64,000 nucleotides of DNA from Ceratotherium simum simum. Taxonomy: Eukaryota; Chordata; Mammalia; Perissodactyla; Rhinocerotidae. Below the pieces are notes generated by a model, which was given only the letters and a program-made list of their open reading frames with translations, was not told the origin of the DNA and ran no database searches. The position numbers and the translations under genes were made by a program. Below are positions 36,091 through 47,984 of this stretch, in pieces (position 1 is the first letter of the stretch; each line of letters starts with the position of its first letter). The DNA lies in the NCBI RefSeq assembly GCF_000283155.1, contig NW_004454163.1:5410923-5474922 (forward strand), read 5' to 3'.

Positions 36091-37133
36091 CAAGAATAGT
36101 CATTTTTCTTTTAAAAAATATCAAAGATATTTTTACCAATGTAGGAAAGCCAATGTAGGAAAATCGATAGTAGACAGGGATTTTCTTTTGTCATTTCATT
36201 TACATCTGAAAAATTATTTCTTGTATATGGCATCCTCTGAAACTTCTCTTATCTACCCCAACTCCTACCCCATCACACCTAACAAATTAGAGGCACAGAT
36301 CACAAACACTAATAGTCTTGGCTTTTATGGAGCTAAGAAAAAAAAATGGTTTCAGAAAATTTCTAATATATTTATGCTCACATACATAAAAAACAAAGAA
36401 AAAAATATGGTAAATGTATGCACTATTTCTAGGTGTAACAATTAGAGCAAGGTGAAATAGAATAAAGTTCAAAAATCATCAATATCTGATTTCCACTCAT
36501 AAGTAATTTAACGTTGGCATAATCTCTTCCATCTATAAAGCCCAGCAGAATATAAAAGCTCATGTTACCGTCGACGAGCACACGAATATACTGAGTACGA
36601 CACAGCCTTATTTTTCACGTGAGGATTTTCATTCCCTGATCTTTATTTTCAAGACTCACTATTTGTTAAGCGTTGGTATGAAAACGGTATTACTTAGCTA
36701 GATCCACCCATTTCCTTTCGCTCTAGAGAAAGCCATTCTCACATGCCATCCAGAGCGACAACTGGTGCTTCAGTTCAAGACTTGATTAACCTTATATCCA
36801 CTTCAGTAGTGACAGAAAGAAAACAAACATGAATGAGATGCTGGTTCTCATTGGTTTTTACTCATATCACCCTCATTTTCTGTGACATGGTACCCTGTGG
36901 GCCTATGAGCACTGGTCTCACAAGGTATTCTTTATTGAATAAACAAAGAGAATAAATACTTCAGGAAGATGAAAAGGAGAAGGGGAGAAAAACAAACAAG
37001 CAAACAAAAACCCCTTTGACCTGACATTATGGAAAAAATAAAAAAGACACTAAGATGAAAAAAAAAAATAGTGTCATGATTTACATGTGGGATTTTGATG
37101 GAATCTAGGGCTGTGTTTTAATTCAAAACTCAC
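36091..37133. other. Intron adjoining the conserved NOL4 exon
   Basis: No repeat of known family was seen. The stretch at 36540-36830 is less AT-rich and keeps several CpG sites (gttaccgtcgacgagcac), unlike its neighbours. I could not attach a function to it. Confidence 0.35.
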
Positions 37134-37325
37134 CATCTCAAAACCACTTCTTTTCATCCGCCTGCAGGACTTGAGGTAAGTACGTATACGTTTTCTGGCA
37201 CGCTCTTGATACTCAGGGAATTGTCGCCTGCATGAGTCAATGATAGCCTGGATCTTTTCTTTGGGCTGCTTAGAGATTGGGACCATTCGGTCCAAGTTTT
37301 CATCTACAAACAGCCTGACAAACAT
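37134..37325 (-). CDS. NOL4: NOL4 internal coding exon, conserved domain with nuclear-localisation cluster
   Basis: A 192 bp exon (64 codons, phase 0 at both ends) with acceptor ctcttgccaacag and donor gtgagt after GAGATG. It begins [20 protein letters not shown], the most conserved block of NOL4 and NOL4L. Residues 41-60 carry dense basic runs (ERARKR, then CRRMKR) that look like a bipartite nuclear-localisation signal, which fits the nuclear location of the family. The methionine at the exon start is internal to the protein and is not taken as a translation start, because the acceptor AG lies directly before it and the upstream exon joins in frame. The intron separating it from the upstream exon is only 723 bp. 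No stop, frameshift or splice-site damage is visible, so the gene looks intact here. Confidence 0.94.
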
Positions 37326-38048
37326 CTGTTGGCAAGAGGGAGACAGAGGAGAAGGGTTTGGAGGGCTGCTCTCTGCTGTTCCTAGCTTCCTGTCTTGATT
37401 ACCGATAGGAAAATACTCTTTTCTGGTTTATGCACTGGAGAACTTTGCAATGGAAAGCCAGAAATTTTAAGCAAACACCCTTTAAAGACTTTCTAAATGG
37501 TTGGATAAAAAATAGAGAGAGAAAAAGAGAGAGAGAAAGGCAGACAGACACAGACAGACAAAAGTATAGACTATCGTGTAGAAAAAAATCAGGAAATAAC
37601 AGTAGACTGTGACAATTAAGCAGCCCATAAAATTCTCTATTAATGATAAACATGACTGCTACATTGCTACACTGCACAGTGTGCTAATCTCTGAAAACAA
37701 ACAATTGACTCTTTTGTCATGCATAATTACATAAACTGGGAAAGCAAAGGAAATAACTGACGACAGGCGTACTCTTCCAAGGAATAAGCTAAGGCCCCCG
37801 TCATCCACTAGGTAAACATGCATACTCACACAACACAACTCCAGTTTTCAGCTCACATTTGGCTTTAAAATTCTAAACAAAACACAGCAATTCTGGTGTC
37901 TGGTTGGCAAAGAGTGTTTCACGTACTTTTTAAATCCTTCTGTAAATTAAACTAACGTGTCTCTAAAATATCCACATTTACCAACAAGCAACAACATGAA
38001 AGTGAAGAGGTAAAAATTAAGCCACACTGGGAGTGTGGCAGGACTCAC
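37326..38048 (-). other. NOL4: NOL4 intron of 723 bp between two coding exons
   Basis: Short intron bounded by gtgagt (donor) and cag (acceptor) on the minus strand. It holds a purine-rich plus-strand stretch (about 37516-37560, gaga and cagacaga units) that is a long pyrimidine tract in the transcript. No repeat of known family and no further ORF of interest was seen. Confidence 0.85.
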
Positions 38049-38228
38049 ATTAAAAGCTTTCAACCGCTCTGCCTCAACGCCATCTGTCTCGTTAACTTTC
38101 TCAGAATCGTCATGGTCATCGTGGTCATCTTCATCCTCATCTCCCCTGTTCAGAGATAGGTCCTCAGCACCTCGGTCTACACTCTCATTTTTGCCAGAGT
38201 CATAGCTTGAGTAGCTATGTGCAGGAGA
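38049..38228 (-). CDS. NOL4: NOL4 internal coding exon, acidic segment
   Basis: Coding exon of nucleolar protein 4, a nuclear protein of unclear biochemical function expressed mainly in brain and testis (family knowledge). On the minus strand a pyrimidine-rich acceptor (ctttcttttcag) precedes the exon and a strong donor (gtgagt) follows AAT. The 180 bp are open and encode 60 residues, starting SPAHSYSSYDSGKNESVDRG. Residues 30-42 are almost all D, E and H, and the segment ends EAERLKAFN. It joins in phase 0 to the exon at 37325-37134, giving the junction KAFN-MFVR known for NOL4. I prefer NOL4 to its paralogue NOL4L because all three exons together read as the NOL4 version. An ERE SINE begins only 55 bases upstream of the acceptor. 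The exon was recognised from memory of the protein and not by a database search. Confidence 0.93.
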
Positions 38229-38283
38229 CTGAAAAGAAAGGGAGAAATTGCTACTTTGAAATTGATTGCACAAGCTCATGCAT

Positions 38284-38522
38284 TTTTTTTTGTGTGCGTG
38301 AGGAAGATCAGCCCTGAGCTAACATCTGCCAATCCTCCTCTTTTTGCTGAGGGAGACTGGCCCTGGGCTAACATCCATGCCCATCTTCCTCTACTTTATA
38401 TGGGTCGCTGCCACAGCATGGCTGACAAGTGGTGTAGTCTGCGCCCAGGATCTGAATCCATGAACACACGCCGCCGAAGTGGAGTGCACCAAACTTAACC
38501 ACTACGCCACTGGGCAAGCCCC
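38284..38522 (-). mobile_element. ERE SINE close to a NOL4 splice acceptor
   Basis: T run, complements of two gctaacat blocks, ctactttatatgggtcgctg, and the degenerate head cactgggcaagcccc. Same orientation as NOL4. Only 55 bases separate its poly-A end from the acceptor at 38229-38230. The target-site duplication is obscured by T-rich flanks. Confidence 0.93.
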
Positions 38523-40595
38523 CATTTTGTTTTATTTTTAATTCAAGTGTTTCTCAAAAATCTTGTTTAAATGAGTTTGGTTTAAAATTAATTTAAACCA
38601 AAATTAATCAAAATTAAATTAAATTAAAAACTCATTTCCTCAGTCACACCAGTCACATTTCAAGTGCTCCACAGCCACATGGAACATTCCTATCACTGCA
38701 GAAAGTTTTATTGCATTTAGCTTTTCGAGAGCAATTACTGTTTCCACTCAAGATCCATATTCCAAAAGAAAAACCAACCTGTAATCAATTTTGCAAGAGA
38801 ATCATCAAATCACATATTCTTAGAAATAGAAATGACCTCTGAGCTTAGTCAGTCTAACTGCATTAGTATTCTTTAAACAGACAAGGAAATTGAGGGGTGA
38901 ATATGTTTAATTGACTTGCCCAACAAGGGCCATACAAAATATTATTGAGACTGGGGGTGTTACTTATAAGATAACATGCTTTAAAATCAGTTTTATGAAT
39001 TGTCTATGAGTCTTAAAATGACATATGATTTCGGTTTAGGAAAAAGGAACCAGGTTTCCTCTTAATTATCTATTAAGCTTAGTGCTTCCTAAGGCATAAA
39101 AGATGAATGCTAATGAAGACAATTTTCACAAACTTTGATAATTATGTCCAAGACCAACCATGGGTCCTGCTGTGGTATCTCCTACTTCTTTGTCAGCCCA
39201 GTGTCTTTTCCTTTCAGAAACAGCCCTCGCTTCACCAGGTGAAAGTGCCAATCTTGTGGGCATCAACCTTCTTTACCCTAGGCGTGTGCCTCAACTTGAC
39301 TTCTAGGTGAAGAAAGTTTGCCTGTAACTGAAATCAAGTTGAATCCAGCAGAGCTAAGCAGAATAGAAACAGTTCTGATAACATCATCTGAGCATCTAGA
39401 TTCAACTGTGCCTGAAATTAACCCAGGGACCCTTCAGCTGTGTGATACCATAAATCTTCACCCTCCCCACTCTTTTATTTACTTATTTTTGCTTAAATCT
39501 GAGTTTTGGTCACTTGTAATCGAGTCTGGAGTGGTACAGAAATCAATCATTACAAGTCCAGCTTAATATGCAGATTTCACACATGCTAATTTAGATACTT
39601 GGGAAGCCCCAGCTAAATAGATAATAATATCTGTAAACAGCAGCAGCTATCCTCAGATCAATCAACAAAGTAAAATGCTTTTGAAAGACCTTTACAACAG
39701 GAAATTTCAAGTCAGTAGTGTTCAAAAGTGCCTCCGTGCAACAACATATGTGTAGCATGCTCTAAGGATCACACTAATATGTTATAACTGTATAATCAGA
39801 GGAGTGATAATAAATCTAGAATTGATCACTGACATTAAAAGTGAACTCAAATTTAACTACCAGCATATTTTTACAGTTCAAGTTGTTAACAAGGTAGAAT
39901 TACCTAATAAAATATAAGGCAAATATTCCATAGGTTTGAAAAATATACCATATGTAATATATTTTTTAAATGGAAACCTGCAATATTTGAAAAATGTTAT
40001 AATACATTTATCTGAATGCAAATATGCTGGGCTAATTTGTTCTTCCTACATACTGTGTGAGACACATAACTCAGCTGTCTGCTACAAACAGAACCACTTA
40101 GAACCATGAAGGATTTATAGCCTCAGTCACTCAAGGTAAAGAAAGTCCAATCTTATAGCTCTGAGAATATTCAGAATGTAAATCTAATGCATAATAAATG
40201 TTTTTTTCCTCTACAATATAAAGTGAAATTTGTGTAACTCTGAATTCTGTTTCTCAGCTGGAGTGTCATTTCTTGCCCTCTTATTGTTGAAGATCCAACT
40301 AGCTTTCAAGGCCAATCAGATTTAAGTTCAATTTCTACAAAGATTCCTCTTCTACCTCTGTCTACCTCAATCTTTAGCTAAACTGCGAACTCTGAATATA
40401 CTATGGCATTTGACACAGAATTAAACACTACCATTGCACTCTACTTTTCATGTTAATTTGCATTTTCCTTCAAGGCATCAACACAGATCCTTCTACCTTT
40501 TCCCTCACAGCATCCAAGAAATGCTGTCTACAGAGTTGGCATTCAAGATGTTTGTACTTTCTCTTTTTCTACAAAAATATTTCGTTTCAAAAAAT
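38523..40595. other. Intron, faint MIR at 38860-38960 only
   Basis: gacaaggaaattgaggggtg and gacttgcccaacaagggcc look like a MIR remnant. No gene was seen; the ORFs at 39107 and 39318 show no family resemblance. Confidence 0.35.
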
Positions 40596-41731
40596 GGGAG
40601 AATAAAGACAAGCCACAGACTGAGAGAAAATATTAACAAAAGACATATCTGATAAAGGCTTGTTATCCAAAATATGCAAAGAACACTAAAAACTCAACAA
40701 GGAAACAAACAACCTGATTAAAAAATGGGCCAAAGACCTTAAGAGATACCTCACCAAAGAAGATAGACAGATGGTAAATAAGCATATGAAAAGATGCTAC
40801 ACATCTTAAGTTGTCAGGAAAATGCAAATTAAAACATCAATGAGATACTACCACACACCTATTAGAATGGCCAAAATCTGAAACACTGACAACACCAAAT
40901 GCTGACAAGGATGTGAAGCAACAAGAATTCTCATTCCTTGCTGGTGGGAACGCAAAATCATAGAGCCACTTTTGGAAGACAGTTTGGCTTTTTCTTATAA
41001 AACTAAACATACTCTTACCATGCCATACAGCAATCATGCTCCATGGTATTTACCTAAGGACTTAAAAACTTATGTCTACCCAAAAATGTGCACACATTGA
41101 TGTTTATAGTAGCCTTATTCATAATTGCCAAAACTTGGAAGCAACCAAGATGTTTTTCAGTAGGTGAATGGATAAACTGTGGTACATCCAGATAACAGAA
41201 TATTAACACTAAAAAGATATGAGTTATCAAGCCAGGAAAAGACATGGAGGAACCTTAAATGCATGTTACTAAGTGAAAGAAGCCAATCTGAAAAGGCTAT
41301 ACAATGTATGATTCCAACTATATGACATTCTGGAAAAGGTAAAACTATAGACAGTAAAAGGATCAGTGGTTGCCAGGTGTGGGGAGTGAGGATAGATGAA
41401 TAGGTGGAGCACAAAGGATTTTGAGGACAATGAAAACACTCTGTGTGATATTATAATGATAGATACATGTCATTATACATTTGTCCAATCCCATAGAATG
41501 TACAACATGATGAGTGAACCCTAATGTAAACTATGGACTTTGGGTAATTATAATTTGTCAATATAGGTTCATCAATTGTAACAAACGTACCACTCTGGTG
41601 AGTGATGTTGATAATACGGGAGGCTGTGAACGTATAAGGGCAAAAGCGATACGGGAAATCTCTATACCTTCCTCTCAATTTTGCTGTGAACTTAACAGTG
41701 CTCCAGAAAATTAAGTCCTTTCAAAAAACAG
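40596..41731 (+). mobile_element. L1 3' end, 5'-truncated, old
   Basis: Starts near aagacaagccacagactgag, then the last part of L1 ORF2 (ctcaacaaggaaacaaacaac, gaatggccaaaatctgaaac, ggtgggaacgcaaaatca) and the 3' UTR (ggatcagtggttgccaggtg, gtgaaccctaatgtaaacta) ending in an A-rich tail. All frames are broken. Confidence 0.9.
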
Positions 41732-42822
41732 AGGGATGTGGGTAATGGGGTGATAATGTAAAATCAAGCAATAAAAATTACTATAGGCCTCCTAATAACC
41801 CACATAAAATACAGCAGTCATTGCCCCATAAACCTGTCTCTCCTTAGCAAGAATTTTGGATGCCCATACCCTAAGAAGCCACCATTTCAGGAGCAATTAT
41901 TTTCATATTTCTGACATAAATCTAAAAAGTTCAAATCAGATGTTAAAAAAATGCAAAGATATTAAAGAATCACAACTTCGGCCCTATGGAAGATGTATAC
42001 CTGCTTATTCTTAAAACAGAGATGCTGGTTTATAGGGATAAGGGTAGATTTTTGCCTTAGTTATATATTCCATTTGTTCCTCTTGATATAACATGTGGCC
42101 TTCCTTGGCAAAGCTCCTCCCGAAAATACATTTGCACTTCCCTTTCTCACATTTTCCTACCCTAAAAGAACTGCTATCACTGGACCTAGAAAAATCCCCA
42201 CAGGGAGGAAGCTAAATCTGTTTGCTTACTCTGTGGTCAGAGCATAGGATGGCTCAGACAGCAATACCACAGTGCTTGATATGAGATGCAGCTGGGGCTG
42301 GGGGCTATTTCTGATATATGCATGATGACAAAACTTTTATTTCTTCACTATGCCCTAAATAAGGGAAGAACCACATGAATTCAGTGCTAGGCCTCCATAC
42401 TTTCCTAATATTCTGTACATATCTCCGTCACAGCACTGATGATAAAGTATTACACAAGATTAGCTTATATGTCCATCTTCCACGTCCACTAAGAGTTACT
42501 TGGGATTGGGGTCACTTAGAGACCATGCCTTTTCCATCTTTATAACTTTGCACAATGTCAAACACATAGTGAGAATAAAACAAATGTTTTCTGAATGAGT
42601 GACTGCTTACATGTTAGAGTTGTACAGAAGATGATTTGACTTAATTTTTTAAATCAAAATTTAAAAATTTATCTTACCAGTTACTTTTTAAAATATCAGT
42701 TATTCATTACTGAATCTACTAGGCAATCTTAGCATCATTAAAAGTGTGATGACCAGACACTGTGTGCCTTCTGATGTGATGCAAAATGAAGCATACAGCA
42801 TCACGTAAGAAGCAAGTTCACC
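41732..42822. other. Intron, nothing recognised except a repeat tail
   Basis: No gene. gagaataaaacaaatgtttt with ctgaatgagtgactg at 42570-42605 resembles the end of an ancient MIR/L2-type repeat. Confidence 0.35.
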
Positions 42823-42843
42823 AAAAAAAAAAAAAAAAAAAAA
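42823..42843. repeat. Run of 21 A
   Basis: A homopolymer that may be the tail of an old retroposed sequence. No parent element upstream was recognised. Confidence 0.9.
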
Positions 42844-42876
42844 GAATTTGAATCTAATCAAACCTAAGTCTAGAAG

Positions 42877-43065
42877 CAATGGTTCTCAAAGTGTGCCTGT
42901 AGACCAGCAGTTACTGCATCTCATGTGAACTTATTAGAAAAGCAAACGGTTGGCGCCCATCCCAGACCCAACTGAATTAGATACTTTGGGGCTAGACCCA
43001 GCAATCTGTGCTTTAACACGCCCTTCAGGGGATTCTAATGCATGTGCAAGTGTGAGAACCACTAG
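42877..43065 (+). mobile_element. MER5A (nonautonomous hAT-Charlie), near full length
   Basis: Begins caatggttctcaaagtgtg and ends gtgagaaccactag, so both terminal inverted repeats are visible. Internal words agacccaactgaattagata and gcaatctgtgctttaacac are typical. Confidence 0.9.
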
Positions 43066-45050
43066 TATGGAGCTAACTTCCACTTATAGGAAATAAGGCA
43101 CATAGAATAACAAGTTAAATGACACCAGAGAAAGCATACAGACAAATCCAGAATATGAGACATTGTACAGGACAATGGACTTTGGTTCTGCACTAAGTTA
43201 GTGTCACAGGAAAAAAATGTGACATATTACAAGAGATTCAAGAGATGTAATAAAATTAAATGTGTTGACTTTGCTTATATCATGATTTAAACAGACCCAA
43301 TGCAAAAAGACATTTTTGAGAAATTGGGAATATTTGACTATGGATGAGGCTATTAGATGATAACACTGAATTCTTATTCATTTTGTTAGATGTAATGACC
43401 TAACATTTGGTTAAGTAAATATTTATATAAGAAAATGTCCACATTTGTTAGAGACACAAATTGAGGTAAGAAGGGAGGAAATGACATGGAATTTGGGTGA
43501 TGAGTATTAGTAGTTTTATATATTATATTCTCCATTTTAAAACACATTTTAAACTTTCAAAATAAATTTTAAAATTTGCAATTAGTTTGATATCTTCTCC
43601 GTTTTGAATATTTTTACATGACAATAATTTATTCATTTAAAGAAGCATTTCATGCTAAGCGCATTACTCTTGGCTCATAGGATTGAATGGACCCAAGTTT
43701 TTTGAGGCCTCAAAGTTACAAAATTTGGAGAGGGGGCTCATTTGAAAAATTAGATACAAAAGTGAATATTTATTTAAAATGAGAAAAATCACAATAAATT
43801 ACAATGCTCTAAAAAGCTTATAAATTCTACAAACATCACAAAAACGCAGAAAAATAATATTTTGAAAATTAAATAACTCCCTGGCCCATCTCTATAATAT
43901 TGTTTTCTTTCCACATTTCTTGGCTGCATGCTCTTTGATTGCTTCTTCATACGATGATGATTTGTATTATCATATTCTATAGAAGGAATAGAAAAATGAT
44001 TCAGTCTTTAGCCTGTCTGATGGAAATGTGTCTTTTACTGTTGATAGCTTAGAAACTTTCCTTTGCTCTTCAAATTAATTATTGCTAATATCATGCAAAT
44101 TGTTAGATTGTTTTCAGTTTGGGGAAACCCTTAATCAAGTTCCTTTCATATCTGAACCACGAATTTTTAGGGCATTTCAAGTTTTCCTGAGAAGTGATTG
44201 ATGTCTTCATTAAAGTGGCATTTATGAGTTTCGTGTTTTCTTCATTGATATCAGTATTTTCTGTCAAATACAATATAAAATTTAAATCTTCTCTCAACAT
44301 GTTAATAGAATTCATTCCTCTTCGTTAATTGCATTTTTCTTCCTCCTAAAGAAATACTGCCTTTAGTAGGTTCTGAAAAATCTTATTACAAGTGACTTAC
44401 TTCTCAGTGTCAGAATAATGTCTATTGATTTCACTTCTCATTTTTATTGATTTTTTCCTATTCCATTAATATTTTATCTGAGTTTTCTCTCAATCTTTTA
44501 TTAAATAAATATAAAAGCAACAAAATGATATAGCCTTCATATATTTCCAAATTAGGAGTCTGTAATTTTTCACTTTTTTTATCCAAAAGATCCAAAATAT
44601 CTTTGTACATGGCGGTCGAAATGTCACATTCCACTGTGTGAAGGGTACACAAAATATTTCTGTATTATTATTTACTGCTGCATGTGAATCTGCAATTATC
44701 CATTTGAATAACCATGGAGTGGTATTTGTGATCTGGTTTACTGGTCTACTATTGTGTATATGTTTTCCCATGATTTAGATTAATTCTTCTTAAACAGTTT
44801 TGGATAAATGTCACATTTGACATTTCATTTTGACATTTTCCAAACGTCTTTCCAAAAATGCATCAAATTTAACAATTACTTTGAAGATTCTCATGAAATT
44901 TGTTATTTGAAAATCATTCCATTTCATCATAACCTCTGAAAATAAATCTCTCTCACTTAATAATTTTAAAACCACAGCTACTTTTTGCCTCTGCAAAACG
45001 ATATTAAACAGTTTTTCAAGCCTGTTCTTCAAGACGTTGGGTGGCTAGCA

Positions 45051-45194
45051 CAGTGGTTCTCTCACTTTGGCATGCATCAGAATCTTCCCAAAGATTTGTT
45101 AAAACACAGACTACTGGACCCCATTCAGTAGGTCTGGAGTGGGGCCCAAGAATTCTGATTTCTAACAAATGCCCAAATGATGCAGATGCTGGTC
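45051..45194 (+). mobile_element. MER5A fragment
   Basis: cagtggttctctcactttgg, catgcatcagaatcttccc, cattcagtaggtctggagtg and aattctgatttctaacaaat are MER5A words. The right terminal repeat is missing, cut off where the MST sequence starts. Confidence 0.88.
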
Positions 45195-45392
45195 TTAGTC
45201 CTTTGGGGCTGCAATAACAAAAATACCATAGACTGAGTGGCTTAAGCAACAAACATTCATTTCTCACAGTTCTGCAAGGCGGGATGTCCAAGATCAAGAT
45301 ACCAGCAGATTTGATGTCTAATGAGAACTTCCTTCCTGGTTCACAGATGGCCATCTTTTCCCTGTGTCTTCACATGACAGAAGGGGCAGCAT
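45195..45392 (-). mobile_element. MST-type MaLR LTR, truncated
   Basis: Complement of the 3' half of an MST LTR: ttagtcctttggggctgcaa, aaataccatagactgagtgg, catttctcacagttctgcaa, ccttcctggttcacagatgg, gtgtcttcacatgacag. Ends abruptly. Confidence 0.85.
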
Positions 45393-45999
45393 CTCATATC
45401 AGTTTGACAATCTTTTTATTTCTTCCATAAAATAATGTTTGCAAAGAATTTATTTTTTTCAATAGTGTTCTGTTGACTCTCTGCAAATAATATTTGATCA
45501 ACATTTTGGGTAAAAACACAACCCCCTCTTTTTTTTATTAAACAGTATTGAATGAAATCAATTCATCCTAAAAGGCCATAATGAGATATCACAGTTCTTA
45601 TCAAAGTCAAAATGAAACTGCTGCTGACATTTCTGTTTGTTCTGTTGACACAACAAATTGTGTTTTTCTTAAGTATTATTTTAATCTTTCCTTTGTTCTG
45701 TTGTTTCCTGTTAGAAAGGATCTGGAATCTCATCATCATCTTTATCTCCTGTTGTCATTTCCATCATCTACACTCTCTTGGTTGTCATCATTCTTTTCCT
45801 TATCTTCATGATTTTGACGATCAGAGTTTTTTATTTTTCACAATAGTTTTTGACATGTTGACATTTTGAAGCTCCTGCCAATCTTTCTCTTTTTGTTTTT
45901 GGCTTCCTATAGGATACCTTCTTCCCTTTATATCTGAATTGTGGAATGAGCAAGAATTCTGAAGAAATATATAAAATTAATCTAAAATTAAGGCCTATA

Positions 46000-46784
46000 C
46001 ATTTCTAAATCAGTTCTATGTTATTTTCAGCTACATAACTGTATTATCACATTGTCCTCATACCATACACATTGAGTTCTTGATGAATCTACATAGAAGT
46101 TTTGTTACTGGAAAATTTCTTTTTTCAAGCCATTTCATCCTGTCAGTGGCAACTTTGCATGCCATTTCTTCTGGAACTTCCAGGCCTCATCCGGACTGAT
46201 TGTATGCTTGAAGCAATATGCAAATATGCAATTTGATAGGTGAGATGCATAAAACAAGTGTCTTCACATGTAGATGTATTAGCTATTTTCAGATCTGCTA
46301 CAGGTTTATGTCATACAAACAAAAGGATAAAGTCTACTTTGTGGGATTTCCATAAAAAAGGAAAAAAAAATATAGTATGCTTATTGAGTATATTCTTCAA
46401 AGGACAGATCTTTAATTTTGACTAGGTATCAGTAAGAAGCAAATATTCCTTTTTTTATTTTACATATAGGATGATTAGAAGAATGTTCAACATTCCAAGC
46501 TGTGACAACAGTTCAATTTTTGTCTCTCCCGTCTCCATTTCCCATAGAGTTCTGGTGCCAAGAACAACAGCACATGTTCACATCAGGATCTGGGACTGTA
46601 AACACCTTGTGATGTGATGCCAGGACACTGGTTTTAAGATCATTCCTGGGAGCTCTTCCTATGCTGGCATGGCTAGTAGTAACTCAAATGCACCCAGAAA
46701 TGATGCTGAATCTCTTCTTTTCCTCCATTGTTTTATAGAAGGCATTTCTGTGGTAACTTTATAGTGGTAAAATCAAAAACAAAC
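46000..46784. other. Intron between hAT remnant and candidate LTR, nothing recognised
   Basis: AT-rich, no gene. Part of it may belong to the noncoding end of the hAT element. Confidence 0.3.
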
Positions 46785-47195
46785 TGAGACCAGCCTTGAA
46801 AATTCCCTGAACAGACACAACCAGTTTAGTCATACAAGCAAAGCTTAATTTAGCTTATTTTGCAAGGCTAGCTTGACCTGGGTCATTTCTTGTTTATGTC
46901 TCTGAACATCATAAGCAAAACTTAAACTGTTCCCGAAAATTGAAAGGAAGTATTCACTAAAAAATTCCCTGTCATTATCATTTAAGAAAATTCTAATTCT
47001 ATAACCAATCACTGTGAAGAATAAACAGTCCCTGCTTTCTTATTATATAAGCTGCTTTACAATATACCCCTGAGCCTCATTCTATGTTTGGTTTGAATGC
47101 TCCTGGTTCATGAAGTATCTTTTTAGTGTGCGCAGAATAAATTTTTACTAATTACTACTTTGGTGTTCGTTGGGTTTACTTCTGCTATTTCTGAA
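46785..47195 (+). mobile_element. Candidate solo LTR of an endogenous retrovirus
   Basis: Has the anatomy of an LTR: a start near tgagaccagcc, an accaatcactgtgaagaata block, a TATA-like tattatataagctgc at 47041, an AATAAA at 47136-47141, and a T-rich end tttggtgttcgttggg. No adjoining viral gene was seen, so a solo LTR is most likely. Exact borders and family are uncertain. Confidence 0.45.
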
Positions 47196-47984
47196 CTTTA
47201 GACAATAGTTTAATCTATACATTATAAGATGGGATCATGATGAAATGAGAAGAAAAACGAACATTCTTCAGAGATTCTAGAATTGAAACTGGTTATGACA
47301 ACAATGAAATTTTGAGTTGACTTCTTTTTGTAGAAGGGCATGTGTTCAGTTTACTAGTAAGAGTTGCATTTATGAAGTAGGGAAAGTGTAAGTGTAAGTA
47401 TGTGATATTGGCTGAAGTAAGGAAATAAAACGGTAGACATTTGCCACTTTTACCTATTTCTGAGGAATCCCTCTATTTGTGAGCAGAGCCCACCTCCTAA
47501 CACAGAAGCTTAAAATGCCTGCATTGTGGTTGGGGGGACCCTTGACCCAGCCCAGACTCCACCGACTGGATTCACCCACCACAAACTTTAAGTACAAGGT
47601 AGTAATGTAAAGAAATAGAGGCAATTTGGAATCCATTCTGGCCAAGGTGATGGCCAGAGGGCAGCTCCAGGGGCAGTAGTATCCATGGTTCTGGGGGCAA
47701 TTGCCTGTGCTCAGTCTTGAGATATTTCCATCAGGTGACTTCTGCAATGCAAGTTAGGGAATTGTTCCTGTATATGAAGATTCCAAGCCTGATTCTCCAC
47801 CCCTCCCAGAGACTGCTTTATATAAATATTTTCTTTCTGCTGCAATTAGCCAGTCATCTCCAACTAAAATCACTGAATGCTACAAAAACCAAACTCTTTG
47901 ATGAGAAAATTGACATTTGAATTGAAAAAGATTTTTTTTCAGTCCACAGATTACATCATTCATGATACACTGCAAGTTTTAAAA
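47196..47984. other. Intron; possible second repeat at 47440-47850
   Basis: The interval at 47440-47720 is GC-richer than its surroundings (ggggggacccttgacccagc, ggcagctccaggggcagtag), which looks like an inserted element whose family I cannot name. No gene. Confidence 0.3.

Larger units (their letters stand above)
19943..37133 (-). other. NOL4: NOL4 intron of about 17.2 kb
   Basis: Inferred as one intron because the flanking exons are consecutive in the NOL4 protein and in compatible phase. It contains five EREs between 30.9 and 35.8 kb, an old antisense L1 piece (27.8-28.86 kb), MIR elements and a stretch from 20.0 to 27.6 kb unusually free of lineage-specific repeats. No additional coding exon was recognised. 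Confidence 0.8.
43660..45960 (-). pseudogene. Decayed hAT-type transposase (zf-MYM/DUF4371-like), interrupted
   Basis: Minus-strand protein pieces in family order. An N-terminal basic motif KGRRYPIGSQKQKEK (near 45900) resembles the YPSG-x-QKRKKK start of this transposase class. After it come an acidic stretch and a DISLWPF-like motif near 45580. Next is LLSERDLFSEVMMKWNDF (44811-45032), leading to a piece ending FDAFLERRLENV, which matches the L-x-R-x-L-x-F ... NF ... kFD-x-fL-x-hL pattern. Smaller pieces follow to 44100. Near 43690-43745 gagggggctcatttga and tttgaggcctcaaagtta resemble the terminal region of Tip100/Zaphod elements. Several frameshifts and stops make it non-functional. Recognised from motif memory only. 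Confidence 0.5.

Noticed and set aside
35978..36445. 155-codon plus ORF
   Set aside because: Its first third is a MIR element and the rest is low-complexity lysine/asparagine-rich text from AT-rich DNA.
37074..37133. Extension of the NOL4 reading frame beyond GFEM
   Set aside because: This is read-through into the intron past a strong gtgagt donor; the true continuation is in the exon at 19942-19829.
45612..45869. Plus ORF with signal-peptide-like start and hydrophobic runs
   Set aside because: Antisense of the decayed hAT transposase; hydrophobicity arises from complement of lysine/acidic codons.
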